DNA from: Pelodera strongyloides
Lineage: Eukaryota > Nematoda > Chromadorea > Rhabditida > Rhabditidae
NCBI GenBank assembly: GCA_036852015.1
Contig: JAANDG010000135.1
Location: forward strand, 62,001 to 126,000
Length of the DNA stretch: 64,000 nt
Direction of reading: 5' to 3'
In this document: in pieces, positions 46,141 through 57,868 of the stretch
Numbering within the stretch: the stretch's first letter is position 1
Layout of the letters: each line of letters begins with the position of its first letter
Position numbers and translations under genes: made by a program
The notes under the pieces: generated by a model
Told to the model about the DNA's origin: nothing
What the model saw: only the letters and a program-made list of their open reading frames with translations
Database searches by the model: none

Positions 46141-47956
46141 TTATTCATTTTTCTTTCCTCCAAGTTTCTTCACCCGCTGTCTCCTCATGTGGCTGAGCAA
46201 GAAAAACGCAATGTACGGAAAAGCGGTCGTTACGAAAACGGCCAAGAAAACGCCGAAATTAAAAGAGATATTAAAAGGGTTCGGCATACTGTAGTAGACT
46301 GTATTGTAGTAATGATCAATTGAACGGATCATTGTTGTGGCTGAAAGATTATAACACCGCAATATGTTAAAGCGAAATGCCAGCTCCTTTGGAAAATTTG
46401 CATATGATAAGCAAATCCTATGTATCCTATGCTAATTTTGCGTGATAGCCGTGAACGATCGCGCAAAATTAGCATAGGATACATAGGATTTGCTCATCAT
46501 ATGCAAATTTTCCAAAGGAGCTGGCATTTCGCTTTAATATGAACTCTGGCTCGATCATCATATTTCGTCTTACTATTAGGCTTTCTCTCGGTAAGTGTTA
46601 GTGTTTACTGTTAAAGCCAAATACCTGCCGGTTTTTGAAACGCATCGAGTACGCCAACTTTATTATGCAGCCAATGCAAATGAACATAAATTAGAATAAA
46701 AAATCGAGCTAAATTCGAGCAAATTTGCATAAATACGTAAAAATGATGTTATCCACGATGCGTTCAAAAACCGGCTGGTATTTCGCTTTAACCATATTAG
46801 TATTGATAGTCAATGTTGTATTTAACAAAACATAAATATTTACCTTCCATAGACAGCCCGAGAGGATAAAGGGGGATCCATGCGGAGTATCTCAACCAAG
46901 TTAGCACAAACGGTTCATGATCCAGTACTTTGAGTGCGTAGAACGGGTATCTGGAAAAAAAGTATTGTCCTAGGTCACTTCAACATGAGATTTGAATTCT
47001 GGCTGAATGTGAGCGTAAAACTACCGTTTTCTGTAGTATCACCAATCGTGACACTTTTAACGCACAAGTAAACTTTATTTCTAGCCTAATAAAAAAATGA
47101 TTGCCTCTTTTACACATAAAGGTTGTTTAATAGATTTATATATTACCTAAAGAGCTCAATGAGAATCCATGCAAAAAGGAGTACAAAAGTGGTGTCCGCT
47201 TCGTGAAGCGATGGGTTTCCCTCGATTATATATACCATGGTGAGCCGACCGATTACCTAAAACGTTTAATTGATAACGTTATTGCTTTCTTTGATTGTCT
47301 TTGTATACTAAATTATTATATCAATAATTTCGTATTTTAGCTAGGAACCGTCAAAAAATGTAACTTCTAACATCCTACTTAAACTTTACAGAATAATGAA
47401 AAATGATAACAAATTTGCAAGAAATGATGGTACTAGCCTGCATTAGACATGGTGCTATTCCTGTATTACTCAGTTTTAGTAGAGTATGTGGAATATCGAG
47501 CAGTTGAAGTGCAGTGCCAATCTTTAAAAGTGTTGCATTTTCGTCCCATTTGAATGTGCCTAAATTCTTCAAATTTCCAAGCTAAAATTCTGAGTACCAT
47601 ATATAAACGCTCGTTTTTATAATTGTTTATCAAGCGTGATTTTGGTTTTACAACAGTTTGAATAAATAAAGCACATGATCCTTCTTTTTTCATCCGATAA
47701 AATGTGGAAGTTATACAATTATTACCGTTTTGCTGTCTTAACTGAATTTTTTTGTGCACCTTTATCGTGTAATAAATTATTATTATAATACTAGATATTT
47801 TGACATACAACTAGTATAATTTTATACCGACTATAAATTGTGCAAAAACATACCGTGAAAATAAGTATGAACGATATTCCAAAATAATACAAAATGGATT
47901 AGAAATAGTACATTATTGAATAAAAATATGTACCCCTTTGCTGGAGTTATGGTCAT
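46141..47956 (-). CDS. 3-hydroxyacyl-CoA dehydratase (HACD/PHS1 family), 213 aa
   Basis: Five exons: 47956-47854, 47559-47438, 47256-47147, 46950-46844 and 46340-46141. This multi-pass ER membrane enzyme performs the third step of very-long-chain fatty-acid elongation. Family hallmarks are YPFYAL in exons 3/4, then WLRYSAWIPLYPLGLSMEG. The Tyr and Glu seven residues apart (Y in LYPLG, E in SMEG) correspond to the catalytic Y149/E156 pair of yeast PHS1. The C-terminus is basic (MRRQRVKKLGGKKNE), like ER-retention tails. Length is close to PHS1. The exon 2 donor reads CAG|GCTAGT: no in-frame GT donor works, so this is probably a GC-AG intron. The start is two bases after a TTTCAG acceptor. The last intron holds two MITEs. 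Confidence 0.9.
46367..46537. mobile_element. Family C palindromic MITE (TTAA type)
   Basis: TTAA-AGCGAAATGCCAGCTCC at left and GGAGCTGGCATTTCGCT-TTAA at right. The whole element is a near-perfect inverted repeat with arms of about 78 bp and a tiny CGTGATAGCCGTGAACG centre. The first eight bases match family A, the rest do not. Confidence 0.93.
46611..46791. mobile_element. Family A MITE
   Basis: TTAA-AGCCAAATACCTGCCGG to CCGGCTGGTATTTCGCT-TTAA, 73 bp from the family C copy and in the same dehydratase intron. Confidence 0.9.
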
Positions 47957-49235
47957 TTCTGAAAATAAAATAAATTTATATTATTTTATGCGGCTTATTC
48001 AAAAGGTGCTAAATAAAAATAGTATACAAAATCCTAATAAATCAAAATTCCAGTTAATTAATCATTATTACATGTACAAATAAACTATATGAATAATAAA
48101 CTATATCGGTGATCACATTTTAATGAGAATATTTAATATTTAATATTAAAGGTAAGCTTGTGCAGCTGTGTGTTGCACGGAATGTGGGTCAATCAATGCA
48201 AATGCAGGCGTTCTTATCGACAGTTCGTAAACAAGTGTCTTGACCCCTAAATACATTTTTGAGACATGGAGATGTCAAATAAACATTAGTTAATTGATCT
48301 TTTTACAAAATAATATAAAAAATGAGTCAATTTTACCTTTTCAGGTCTTGTGAATTTGTTATATTTGATTTACACAACAAAATACACACAAAACATTAAA
48401 GCTTTATTGAATAGGACAGCGAAGGAACAATCTGCACACGATAATAGGTTGAGTTATGTATGCTAAACATCTAATTAGCATAACTACTTATCCAAATTAG
48501 CAACTTCTATTATGGTAACTAATAAATTAGAAGAAAGATATGAGATCGATTTGTATTAAGATATTCCCGTGGATAGAGTAAGCGATGACAGAGATATATA
48601 GGGAAAATGTGAGAGGAGAGGGTGCTAGAGTGACAGGGACTGAGAACCTGTGGTGGTGCGCCGCGCGAAACTGGCGCAAAAAGTCCCGCGGCGAAAACCT
48701 GGCGAAGACTTAGCGGAAAATTAGCACTGTATGGCGTGTAGTGAGGAAGGTAAAACTATTAAACTATTTATCATTACAGCTCTATATGTTCGGTATACTA
48801 TCTTCAGCATACATGCAGAAACACAACTACGTACGTACGGATGGAAAATAAAGCACTAAAACTCTAAAACACCAACATCACAAGGGAAAGTATTCAACGT
48901 AACTAACATTGCTTATGTGTCGAACAATAAAAGTTAAGAGAAGGATTGTGAATGAATTATGGCAGCAGAAGTGTTTGGCTTATTAAAAAAAAACTTTTTT
49001 TGGCGAGAAGAAAAGAAAAGCATTTTACTCTCAACCTGACTAGAATGGGTGAAATACACGTTCAGCTCAACTACTACACTAGAGTTAGAGTAAAGGTATG
49101 CTTCTAATGCAAGAAGAACTAGGATAGATGATACCGAATTATTCAACAACAACCGGACTACAATTCTACTGGCCTACGGCACATATTTTGTCTCCGGAAG
49201 AAATCGCCCTGATTCCTGTCAATATATGTGACAGA
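47957..49235. other. Intergenic region between dehydratase and transporter
   Basis: AT-rich, with a small GC-rich patch at 48655-48725 of TGGCG(A/C) words. No supported exon. The spacing (1.28 kb) argues against a tight operon. Confidence 0.45.
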
Positions 49236-52200
49236 TCAGTGTGTATCCTAAAAAATTATATTTGCAAATTGCGTATTGTTTTATTGAATAATCGATAGAT
49301 TTCTTGGATGTTCATATAAGATTTTAGTAAAAGTTTTAGAGCTTAGAACATTATTACAAATTTAATATATGCTTGATTTAAAACATTTAAAAATATAATC
49401 TTTTCACTCACCGTCATTTTCCTTCCTTTCGTTTCAATCGGAAGTGACAAAGCGGCAATTAAACCCAGAATTGCGGCGGTTCCGTATATTCCTATAGGTA
49501 GATTCAAACTCCTTTCCGAGGCAACCTGAATATTTTAGAGCGTAAAGGCTGAGGAATAAAACTGTATTGATTTCATGTTGCATAACTATGAAACGTGGAA
49601 ACGATAAAAGGTAAAATGTAGGTGTGTGTATCAGGTACGTAGTTGACTGGTTCATACGTTTCAGGCAGCTAATTTAAATTGTAGGTACTATTCACATCAA
49701 TTAATCTTCCTCGTCAAATATCGTAAAAGATTTCGCATATCAAAATTATGCATAGTACTAACTGAGAAGACCAAGGAACTGACCAAGGAAAAAGGACCTA
49801 AAAAATTGCAATAAGATAAACTAAGGAAGCTAAGAGATATGACTGAAACACACTGTTTTGAGCAAAATAAACTGTAGTTTTCATCGTTTATTTTACTTAA
49901 AACAATGAAATTTGACTATGACAATGAAAAACAATGAAACGATGAAAAAAACGAAATTAATTTTTGACTTTTACCTGTGCAACAAAGGGTGTCACTATAG
50001 CTCCGATCCTAGCCATAGCTGAAGCTGCGCCCAGTCCCACTGCACGGAGTGTTGTCGGGTAAACCTAAACGAAATAAAAACTTAAAACACCGATACTTTG
50101 ATTTTATGGTAAAGGGATCAGCTCACCTTAAATTGTGTCTGTTTTTTTTGTTTCTTTATTTTATATAAGGGATAATAAAAATTTGGAATAGAAAAAGTAG
50201 TGTTCAATTTCAATACTCACGAAGATATTGGGTGATAAAGTGGTGGATTGATCGGGCCGAAATGCAAAAAGGGCAATTATCCTATACAAACAAGGCAGGA
50301 CAATTGCCCTTTTTGCATTTCGGCCCGATCAATCCACCACTTTATCACCCAATATCTTCGTGAGTATTGAAATTGAACACTACTTTTTCTATTCCAAATT
50401 TTTACTATCCCTTATAGAAAATAAAGAAACAAAAAAAACAGACACAATTTAAGGTGAGCTGATCCCTTTAACCCCTAGCCAGTAAATCGAGTAGATTATA
50501 TAGTAAAAGAAAAGAAAAATATTCCAAAACATGATATTATTCTGTCAGATTGCCGAAAACATCCAAACCAAATGGGTCACAAAATATATAAAAGTTGATC
50601 AGATCAAAAAATAAATGAATAAATTAGTAAAGGAATCAAAATATATTACCAGAGAATATATTTATAAATATAAATCATGATAAATAGCAGAAATTACCTC
50701 AGGAGTATAGACATACGCACACTGGAACGCTCCGGAAATAAAAGCTCTGGCTACAAAAATGAACACAGTCACAGTGAACCTAAATAAGATATTTCACTTA
50801 TTTACTTGTCAAATTCTAAGCGTTCACCACTTTATAATTTAGAAAAACAAGTTACTCATGTTTTATGTGTACAGTGAATAGTTTATGTACTCACAATCAG
50901 TGAAAAAATTAGTATAAAATCTCGAACCTGTCCAAACATAAGAAGAGTAGTACTGTAAATACGGAAAATACAGCAAATTCAACGGCCATCGTTCTTTTTC
51001 TTCCAAACCATTCAATGATTATTGCGGTGATTATCAGACCTAAAAATTGAATTATTTTGTTATTTCTTAGAAAAAAAGTCATCAAGAGTGTTCTCGTGCT
51101 GTATGTTGCGACCTGTTTTGTGTCTGTTTCACCAATAGTGCTAGCGTTGACACAAACATACGTAACCTCAATTGTTCTATTACTTGATTGTGGTTTATCA
51201 TTTAAAGCGAAATACTGGCCGGTTTTCGAAACGCATTGCGTACACCTGCTTCCTTATGCAGCATATGCAAATGAGCAAAAAATAGAATAAAAACTAGACC
51301 CCAATTAGACCCCACGTTGCATAAATGCATAGGAATGCAAGTACTTGAGATGCGTTTCAAAAACCGGCCGGTATTTCGCTTTAAGCTCACATGATATGAG
51401 CTGAACTCTAATAATGAGTTTTCCAACAAAGAAAGAATGATCATAATTCATTCATAAATTAATTATATAAATAATTTACCAGGAAATTCAGCCATAGTTG
51501 TGGATAGAAGATCCAAGTAATCCCCTCTCGTAAGTGGTTGACATGATGCAATTTCTGTAGAATTCGAGAAGAATCCTCCGTGACATTCGTCGTGCGATTG
51601 GAAAAGTACTGTAGTGAAGAGGACCATACCGTAGTAGGAGAACGCATTCACGGCCCTAAGAATCATACACTATGAAACCGTCAGAATTATAACTTACATA
51701 GTTCTTAATGCAAAGCACGTGCAATTCTTTCAATCTATGTTTAGCGTAAGTATGTACTAATATAAGGTTTACCAGATAAACCACAAAAGAAGTGTGGTTT
51801 TCCTCAGCTGTGGGCTCAGAAGTGTACTGATATGTCCTCGGTTATCCGGCTGAAAGGAAATTATTGAATAGTTTAGTTTTCGAGCGAAAGTTCGTTGTTC
51901 GTGAAGAGCACTGGGTCTAGGTGGGATATAAATTCTAAAAAATCATATTGAATATGGATATGGAGTGATCCTCATTTTCAGAACATGGCTCTTTTTGGTT
52001 AATAAGTTAATTAAAAAAATAAGTTACCGGCGTTTCTGTGGTCGAGTGGGAGTTCACCAATTCACCAGCTGGCAATTGAGTTCTATTTTCCTTAGCGACC
52101 TACAAATAGAATACGAAATCAAAAAAGCTAATCGGTAAAAATATCTGTAAGTCTTCCGACCGGCTACTAACAAAATAAAATACATCAAAGGATATATGAG

Positions 52201-54752
52201 GACGTAAAATATGGCATAAAAGTGAATTTGTGCCATAATGAAGGGAAAGATGCTCATGAAAATGTTGATTCTAACTATCCTCTTACATACCCTCATCAGA
52301 GTCTCCAACGCTTTTTCTTTGTTACCACAAGCCATGTGGAATCGGGCAGATTCAGGTAGCCACTGAAATGGAGAATACTAAGTTTAGAAAAGATATTAAA
52401 AAAAGTTGATCAATTGGCCATCTGTAACTGTAACACTTGGTCTGCTGCGCCCAAGATTTCTGCGGAACAATTCATCAACTGTACTGAAGCATTCTTGACT
52501 GAATAAGTGCCCGTTGCAGTGTAAAACATTATTTATTTATTAACATTCAAACTTACCATACTGCACAAAGCGAAGCACCCCAACGGGAGACTGCTCAAGA
52601 AGATCAATGCCCTCCAACCCCATGTTTCCATGACAAGAAAAGCAAGAAGAGCTTCGAAAACAGCACCTAAACAAATCAAATTAGAAATGTTTCTGATTTT
52701 TATCGTCGTATTTATCTTTTAAAATTGCTATTTATAGTTGTGTTCATAGCATTATTCAATTACACAATTGCCGTTGTTTAGTGTGGTTAAAATTTAGATA
52801 AAATTGTAAAAATACACTACACACCGATGGCCCAAAATGATTCGATCAGCACTACGCATTTGGCACGTTGGGCAGTGGGCAGAAATTCGGCATAGAGGGT
52901 TACCCTGAAATATACTTTTTATAAGTTTCCGCTAAAAATAAAAATCTGGATTGAGTTTGTTTTGTGGAAAAGGGAACTATTGCTTTTCATATGGTAGGAA
53001 CGTGTTTGGTACGGCGCATAAATAAGTTTTTTATTTAAAGCGAAATACCGGCCGGTTTTTGAAACGCATCGAGGACAACTGAATTGCAGCGTATTTATGC
53101 TAATTTACTCGAATTTAGCTCAATTTTTTTTATGCGAATTTATGTTCATTTGCATAAGCTGCATAATAAGAATGTTGGTGTACTCGATGTGTTTCAAAAA
53201 CCGGTCGGTATTTCACTTTAAAATCTTTCGCTTCAAACTAAAAGAAGACTCACGATTGCGGTACACCTCCAATTCCAAATCCAGTCATTCCCCGTAGAAA
53301 TAAAAGGACGTAAAAATGTGGAGAAAAGCCAGAAAGGGCGCCCATTGAGAAGCCTATCAGGGCAGAGAAGGTTAGACCCTGAATTGAATAGTAGATAGAA
53401 CCTAGCATTATGGGACATCTTGTTTTATTCCTTCAGGGACTGACTTCAAGTTTGTGAATCATAAATTTTCAAAGCTTTACTTGCCAGAAATCGTTCGCTG
53501 CATTTCATCTGTTATTGCGTTGGTTCACAGCCACTTTTTTCAAAAATTCTACGAATTTGGATAATATTTTAGTACTAAAACATGAATTGAGACACTTCCT
53601 TCTGGACAAAAGGTATCTTTCGTCGAAGTTAAACACAAACTGACTGTTTTCCGTCCAAATCGGTCGCAAATTTTCCCCCAAAAAGTCGATGACGTCATCA
53701 TTCCAGTGAATACACAAGTGGTGACTAGAGCCTGTTGGATGGGAGAGATTCCCCATTCACATGCTAGAGCAGGAGAGAGCAGAGACAGGAGCATCATCTC
53801 CATTGCGTCGGCCATCTGAAGGATTAGGATTTGGGGGATGATTTGCAGGAATTGAGGACGAGAGATGATCAGAAGGAGGAATTGGGGATGATCGAGAGAT
53901 GATATGCACGAGGAACTAAAGAGGATCGAGAGGAACTGAGATGACAGGAGGAGGAATGAAGAATTAAGGATGATCAAGAGATGATTGAGGAATTGTTTCA
54001 CTAACCCATGCCATTCCGGTGAGAAGACTCAATTTCAGTTGAAACCTTCCGAAGCCTAAGGCTTCGACTGCGTCGTCCACGGTGAACTGTTTAGATTGGC
54101 CTTCGTGTTGTCTGAAATACTTTTTTCATTTGAACTATTCTTACTCGACACAGAGATACTCCTTACGAATTTGACATTAATTTGATCCTCCGGAAATCAA
54201 GACCGGTACATATCACACATTTCCGAGCCTCATAATATTACAAATATCACAACTTTTGGTGACTCCGCAGGGGAGATTCGAACCCGTGACCTTCCGTTTA
54301 GCAGTCAGAACCCATATCCACTACACTAACCGAGACTCCTTCGTTTATTACGTTACTTTTGAAAAGAACGCTAAATACTGAGAAAAAGACAATTAATAAA
54401 AAAACAACGTGAATACACACGCCCAATAATTAATCAGTCTCTTACTTTGCATCCTCTGGCTCGCCTAACTCGGCTTTGTCCCCTTCCATACTAGTATAAC
54501 GCACAGAAGGTTCATCGCGAACGTGCCGAAGTCTGAAATATGTTTTACTTTATATTTTTTATTTCAATTTTTTTTCGAATAAAAAGCCAAAACTACTTCA
54601 GTTATTATTAGAAAACCTTGCTATATGGTTGCAATACAATTCAAAATATATAATTCTTACTCTTGTATTATTTGTTTTGCAGTCAGTTCAGCGTATGCAT
54701 CCGTGAGATGAGACGCCTCCAGTACTTCGGATAGAATGGCTTTGTCACCCAT
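49236..54752 (-). CDS. SVOP/SV2-like major facilitator transporter, 525 aa
   Basis: Sixteen exons: 54752-54661, 54532-54446, 54111-54006, 53815-53645, 53378-53254, 52904-52825, 52666-52557, 52362-52291, 52099-52028, 51849-51773, 51655-51480, 51039-50928, 50779-50698, 50064-49975, 49525-49412 and 49247-49236. The start region [15 protein letters not shown] and then [15 protein letters not shown] are characteristic of SVOP/SV2 proteins. MFS loop motif [11 protein letters not shown], then [12 protein letters not shown] and [14 protein letters not shown] follow. A long loop with cysteines (HDECHGG...ASCQPL), [12 protein letters not shown] and the terminal SLPIETKGR complete the pattern. It is an integral membrane protein of vesicle or plasma membrane; substrate unknown. 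C. elegans has a related gene (svop-1), which I recall but cannot align. The last exon is only 12 nt (DTH, stop), kept because it continues the phase. Confidence 0.9.
50111..50471. mobile_element. Family D palindromic MITE, copy 2
   Basis: Near-identical to 35446-35809, with arms of about 160 bp. The short centre is inverted relative to copy 1 (TATACAAACAAGGCA versus TGCCTTGTTTGTATA). The right TTAA is kept; the left reads GGTA. It lies in an intron of the transporter gene. Confidence 0.95.
51202..51384. mobile_element. Family A MITE
   Basis: TTAA-AGCGAAATACTGGCCGG to CCGGCCGGTATTTCGCT-TTAA, in the transporter intron 51040-51479. Its interior (ACTAGACCCCAATTAGACCCC) defines a subtype shared with 2097-2403 and 27332-27505. 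Confidence 0.92.
53035..53221. mobile_element. Family A MITE
   Basis: TTAA-AGCGAAATACCGGCCGG to CCGGTCGGTATTTCACT-TTAA, in the transporter intron 52905-53253. Confidence 0.92.
54264..54340 (-). pseudogene. tRNA-like relic in a transporter intron
   Basis: The minus strand has TCGGTTAGTGTAGTGG (box A), a possible anticodon loop CTGCTAA and GGTTCGAATC (box B). The 5' GGAGTCTC and 3' GCGGAGTC strands do not pair, so it is not a functional tRNA. It resembles the relic at 15036-15107. Confidence 0.55.
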
Positions 54753-57100
54753 TTTTGAGGATTTATCTTGAATTTATATAACTGTAGGTTCATTAATTAC
54801 TGTAGAAATATGGTAGAGAAAAGGTCTACCATATCACGAATAAACATGAAAAGGAAATTTGATGAAATCATTGATGCAGCATTGAGCCAAAAAAAACTAG
54901 AACTAAGAAGCAGATAAAAAAAATTTGAAAGGATCGATGAAAATATGAGACTCTTCTTTTTTATATGAAATATTGAATGCTCCCTTTTCTGTGGAAGGAA
55001 AGGGATAAGATTTCATTAAATTATACCCCCCGAGGTCCACATACATAGGCATATGAAAATATGAAAATGGCCGCAATGCGTATTATTAAACACAACGCAA
55101 GAAAAAACACAACGCAGGAAATGTATTGAAAATACGTAACATAATGTAAACGAAAAGAATACAAAAAATATATATTTTTTTTAAATTTAATTGGATTGCC
55201 AAAAACACTAGTAATATAAATAAATCCAAACTAACAAGCATGACGTGATGCATGTGATTCATCAAAATCAAAGGTATTGTACCCTATTTTTGACTTCGTT
55301 TCATTCTACTTCTACACAAAAAAAAGAACTTGAACTTATTTTATTTATGTGCAATGTAGGACATGGTCAGGCGACTATTTATTATTATGCTTTTTTGGTG
55401 AATTTTTCCAATTTTCGACTTGACCTCGTATGTTTCTAACCTATATTGTGTTATGACATTCGACTAATACATGTATAATTATTGTTCAATAAAATGTATG
55501 TTTCTCAATAATAATCGTCGAATTAACGTACACGAATGTACGTATTGAAACGTAAGTATTAATATACAAAAAAATTAATATCGTATATTTTTGGTTGAAC
55601 CTGCTAACTAAACAGCTAAACGCTAAAAAAATTTCAGCTCAAACATCACAATGAATGTTTTAATAGCATGACGTATTCGCCAGATACAATAATAAAAATC
55701 GGATTTCAAAACGAGGATAGTAGCATAGTAGCAGTTATATATTGAAGCTGTTTTAGTTTTACGTGGACATTTTTTTATACAAAGCGGGCAAATATTGGAT
55801 TTTAATTGAATTTTACGCGACTGTCATGCCATGCTTTCCAATTATTTATAAAAACGTTTACTTTAAAGCGAAACACCGGCTTTTTTTGAAACACATCGAG
55901 TACACCAGCATTCTTATGCAGCTTACGCAAATGAACATAAATTAGAATAAAAATTCGAGTAAATTAGCATAAATATGTAAGAATTCAGTTGACCACGATG
56001 CGTTTCAAAAACCGACCGGTATTTCGCTTTATTAAAATCTAAATTGAGCTGAAAAACATTTTCAATTGGACAAATATTTATTAGTTTATTATCTCAGTAC
56101 CAGTTCAATACATTCACACGTGAGATTTAACAAGGTTTAATAACACTTTTTAGTTTATGGAAACTGCTATTTTAGAAGAAAGTTGCGAAATAAAACAGAG
56201 TTTAGGATTGGAAAAAAGAGAGAATATAATGGAAGGGAGAAGGGCATTCACATGCACACAAAACACTAAGTAAACAGACTGAAAACAAACTTTACGTCAA
56301 TATGTTGGATTTTGGATTAATGTTTGGTCTTCTATGTGGCTCTTTTTTAAATCTTTTGTTATTGCTGTGATGTGAAGTTATGAAAGATAAAGTGGAACAT
56401 GCAGCTTTTTACCAAATTACAAATAAAACATAAACGTGTGTACTGTATACGGTGGACGGAAGTTGCACTACGACAATACGGTACTTTATTTTCCTTACAT
56501 TTGTTTGCTCAGAAATACGTTTAAAAAATAGCAAAAACATAGGCAAACTATAACCCGCATTCGGGGTCTTATGTTTTAGAAAAGGGTAGAGTTTGAATCG
56601 ATGTTGGCCACTAGAAAGAGGCCAGAAATGGCCCCAACAGTGGACATAAAAAGAGAGGGCGCATAGCATAGGAAAGAAAAGGGGCCCCATTTACAAATAC
56701 GGTCAATAAAGTCACTTATATATATGCTAATCGCTCATTCGCATACACTGGGACACGCATAATCAAGGGATTTTACCACGCATTTTTGCTGTTCAACAAG
56801 ATATGGATAAAGTTAAATAATTTTTTTAGACTTGGCAATACAATATAAACGTAACGTAGTGTGTGTACAAACCAAAATATCATGTATGTAGAAGGCGATA
56901 ATAATTTACTACATGAAAAAATGTAACGTGCAAATTGCATTACAAAAAAAACAAATAATCAAAGATAATCAACACTTTGTTGTGTATTCTCATACCACAA
57001 TTTGCACGATATTATAAAGTTCAGTGCGCCGGGAAGTGAGGAATTTCGGATGGTGCGCGGCTACAATCTGGCGCGAAAATTTCACTTGGCGCAAGCATGG
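54753..57100. other. Gene-poor region
   Basis: No supported exon is seen. A family A MITE lies at 55863-56032. Confidence 0.5.
55863..56032. mobile_element. Family A MITE
   Basis: TTAA-AGCGAAACACCGGC to GACCGGTATTTCGCT. The right TTAA is mutated to TTAT. Confidence 0.88.
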
Positions 57101-57126
57101 CGAACTATAAGCACTTCAGTGGTTTT

Positions 57127-57300
57127 TTATTTTTCCTTATCCGTCCAAGCAATGAGACTTCCATCAAAGCATCCCACTATGTCTCCATTCAGAGCATCCA
57201 TCGTTTGGTAAAAACTTATAGACCTTGGGTAGGATCCAAGATGTTCAGTCCCGTAACCCCAGGGAAAACAAGTGACAAGACAGAACCGAATGCTTTTTAC
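57127..57300 (-). pseudogene. Possible PIF/Harbinger-type transposase remnant
   Basis: An open minus-strand frame ends in a TAA at 57127 and contains FYQTMDALNGDIVGCFDGSL followed by IAW. The pattern hydrophobic-V-G-C-x-DG-S/T resembles the first catalytic Asp region of PIF/Harbinger DDE transposases. It is a single fragment with no flanking domain or terminal repeats found, so this is tentative. Confidence 0.3.
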
Positions 57301-57418
57301 ACAGATGGATTAATAATAATAATAATTATAAACTCAATTTTTGTGCTTAACGGTAAACACTAATTGTAGTCTACTTCTACAGCTGCAGCATCGTGTTAGA
57401 CTCGTACAATTATGCATA

Positions 57419-57868
57419 TTAAAGGGACGGGCCGATCAAAATAAACCTTTATTTTGCATGTTTTATAATTTGTATAAAGGGGGTTTATTATAATATATGT
57501 GCACTAAGTTACGGCTAGACTTTATCCCGCTGAAATTTTTCGGTGTCGATAGACTCAAAAGTATACCGTAGAAGACCAACAATTGCACCCTTATTTCCTT
57601 ACCGCGTCTCCCGAGGATACCTCGCTCTGATTGGGACCCGGGAGACTATCTGTCCATATAGCCACATTCCCCCGGGACACGCGGTGAGGAAATAAGGGTG
57701 CAATTGTTGGTCTTCTACGGTATACTTTTGAGTTTATCGACACCGAAAAATTTCAGCGGGACAAACTCTAGCCGAAATTTAGTGTACATATATTATAATA
57801 AACCCCCTTTATACAAATTATAAAAACATGCAAAATATGGGTTTATTTTGATGGGCCCGTCCCTTTAA
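57419..57868. mobile_element. Family E MITE (TTAA type), 450 bp
   Basis: TTAA-AGGGACGGGCC at left and GGGCCCGTCCCT-TTAA at right. Arms of about 190 bp match almost base for base (for example TATACCGTAGAAGACCAACA and its inverse) around a short unpaired centre (57610-57675). Confidence 0.94.

Noticed and set aside
54264..54340. Functional tRNA-Ser
   Set aside because: The acceptor strands do not pair and the anticodon stem has a mismatch.
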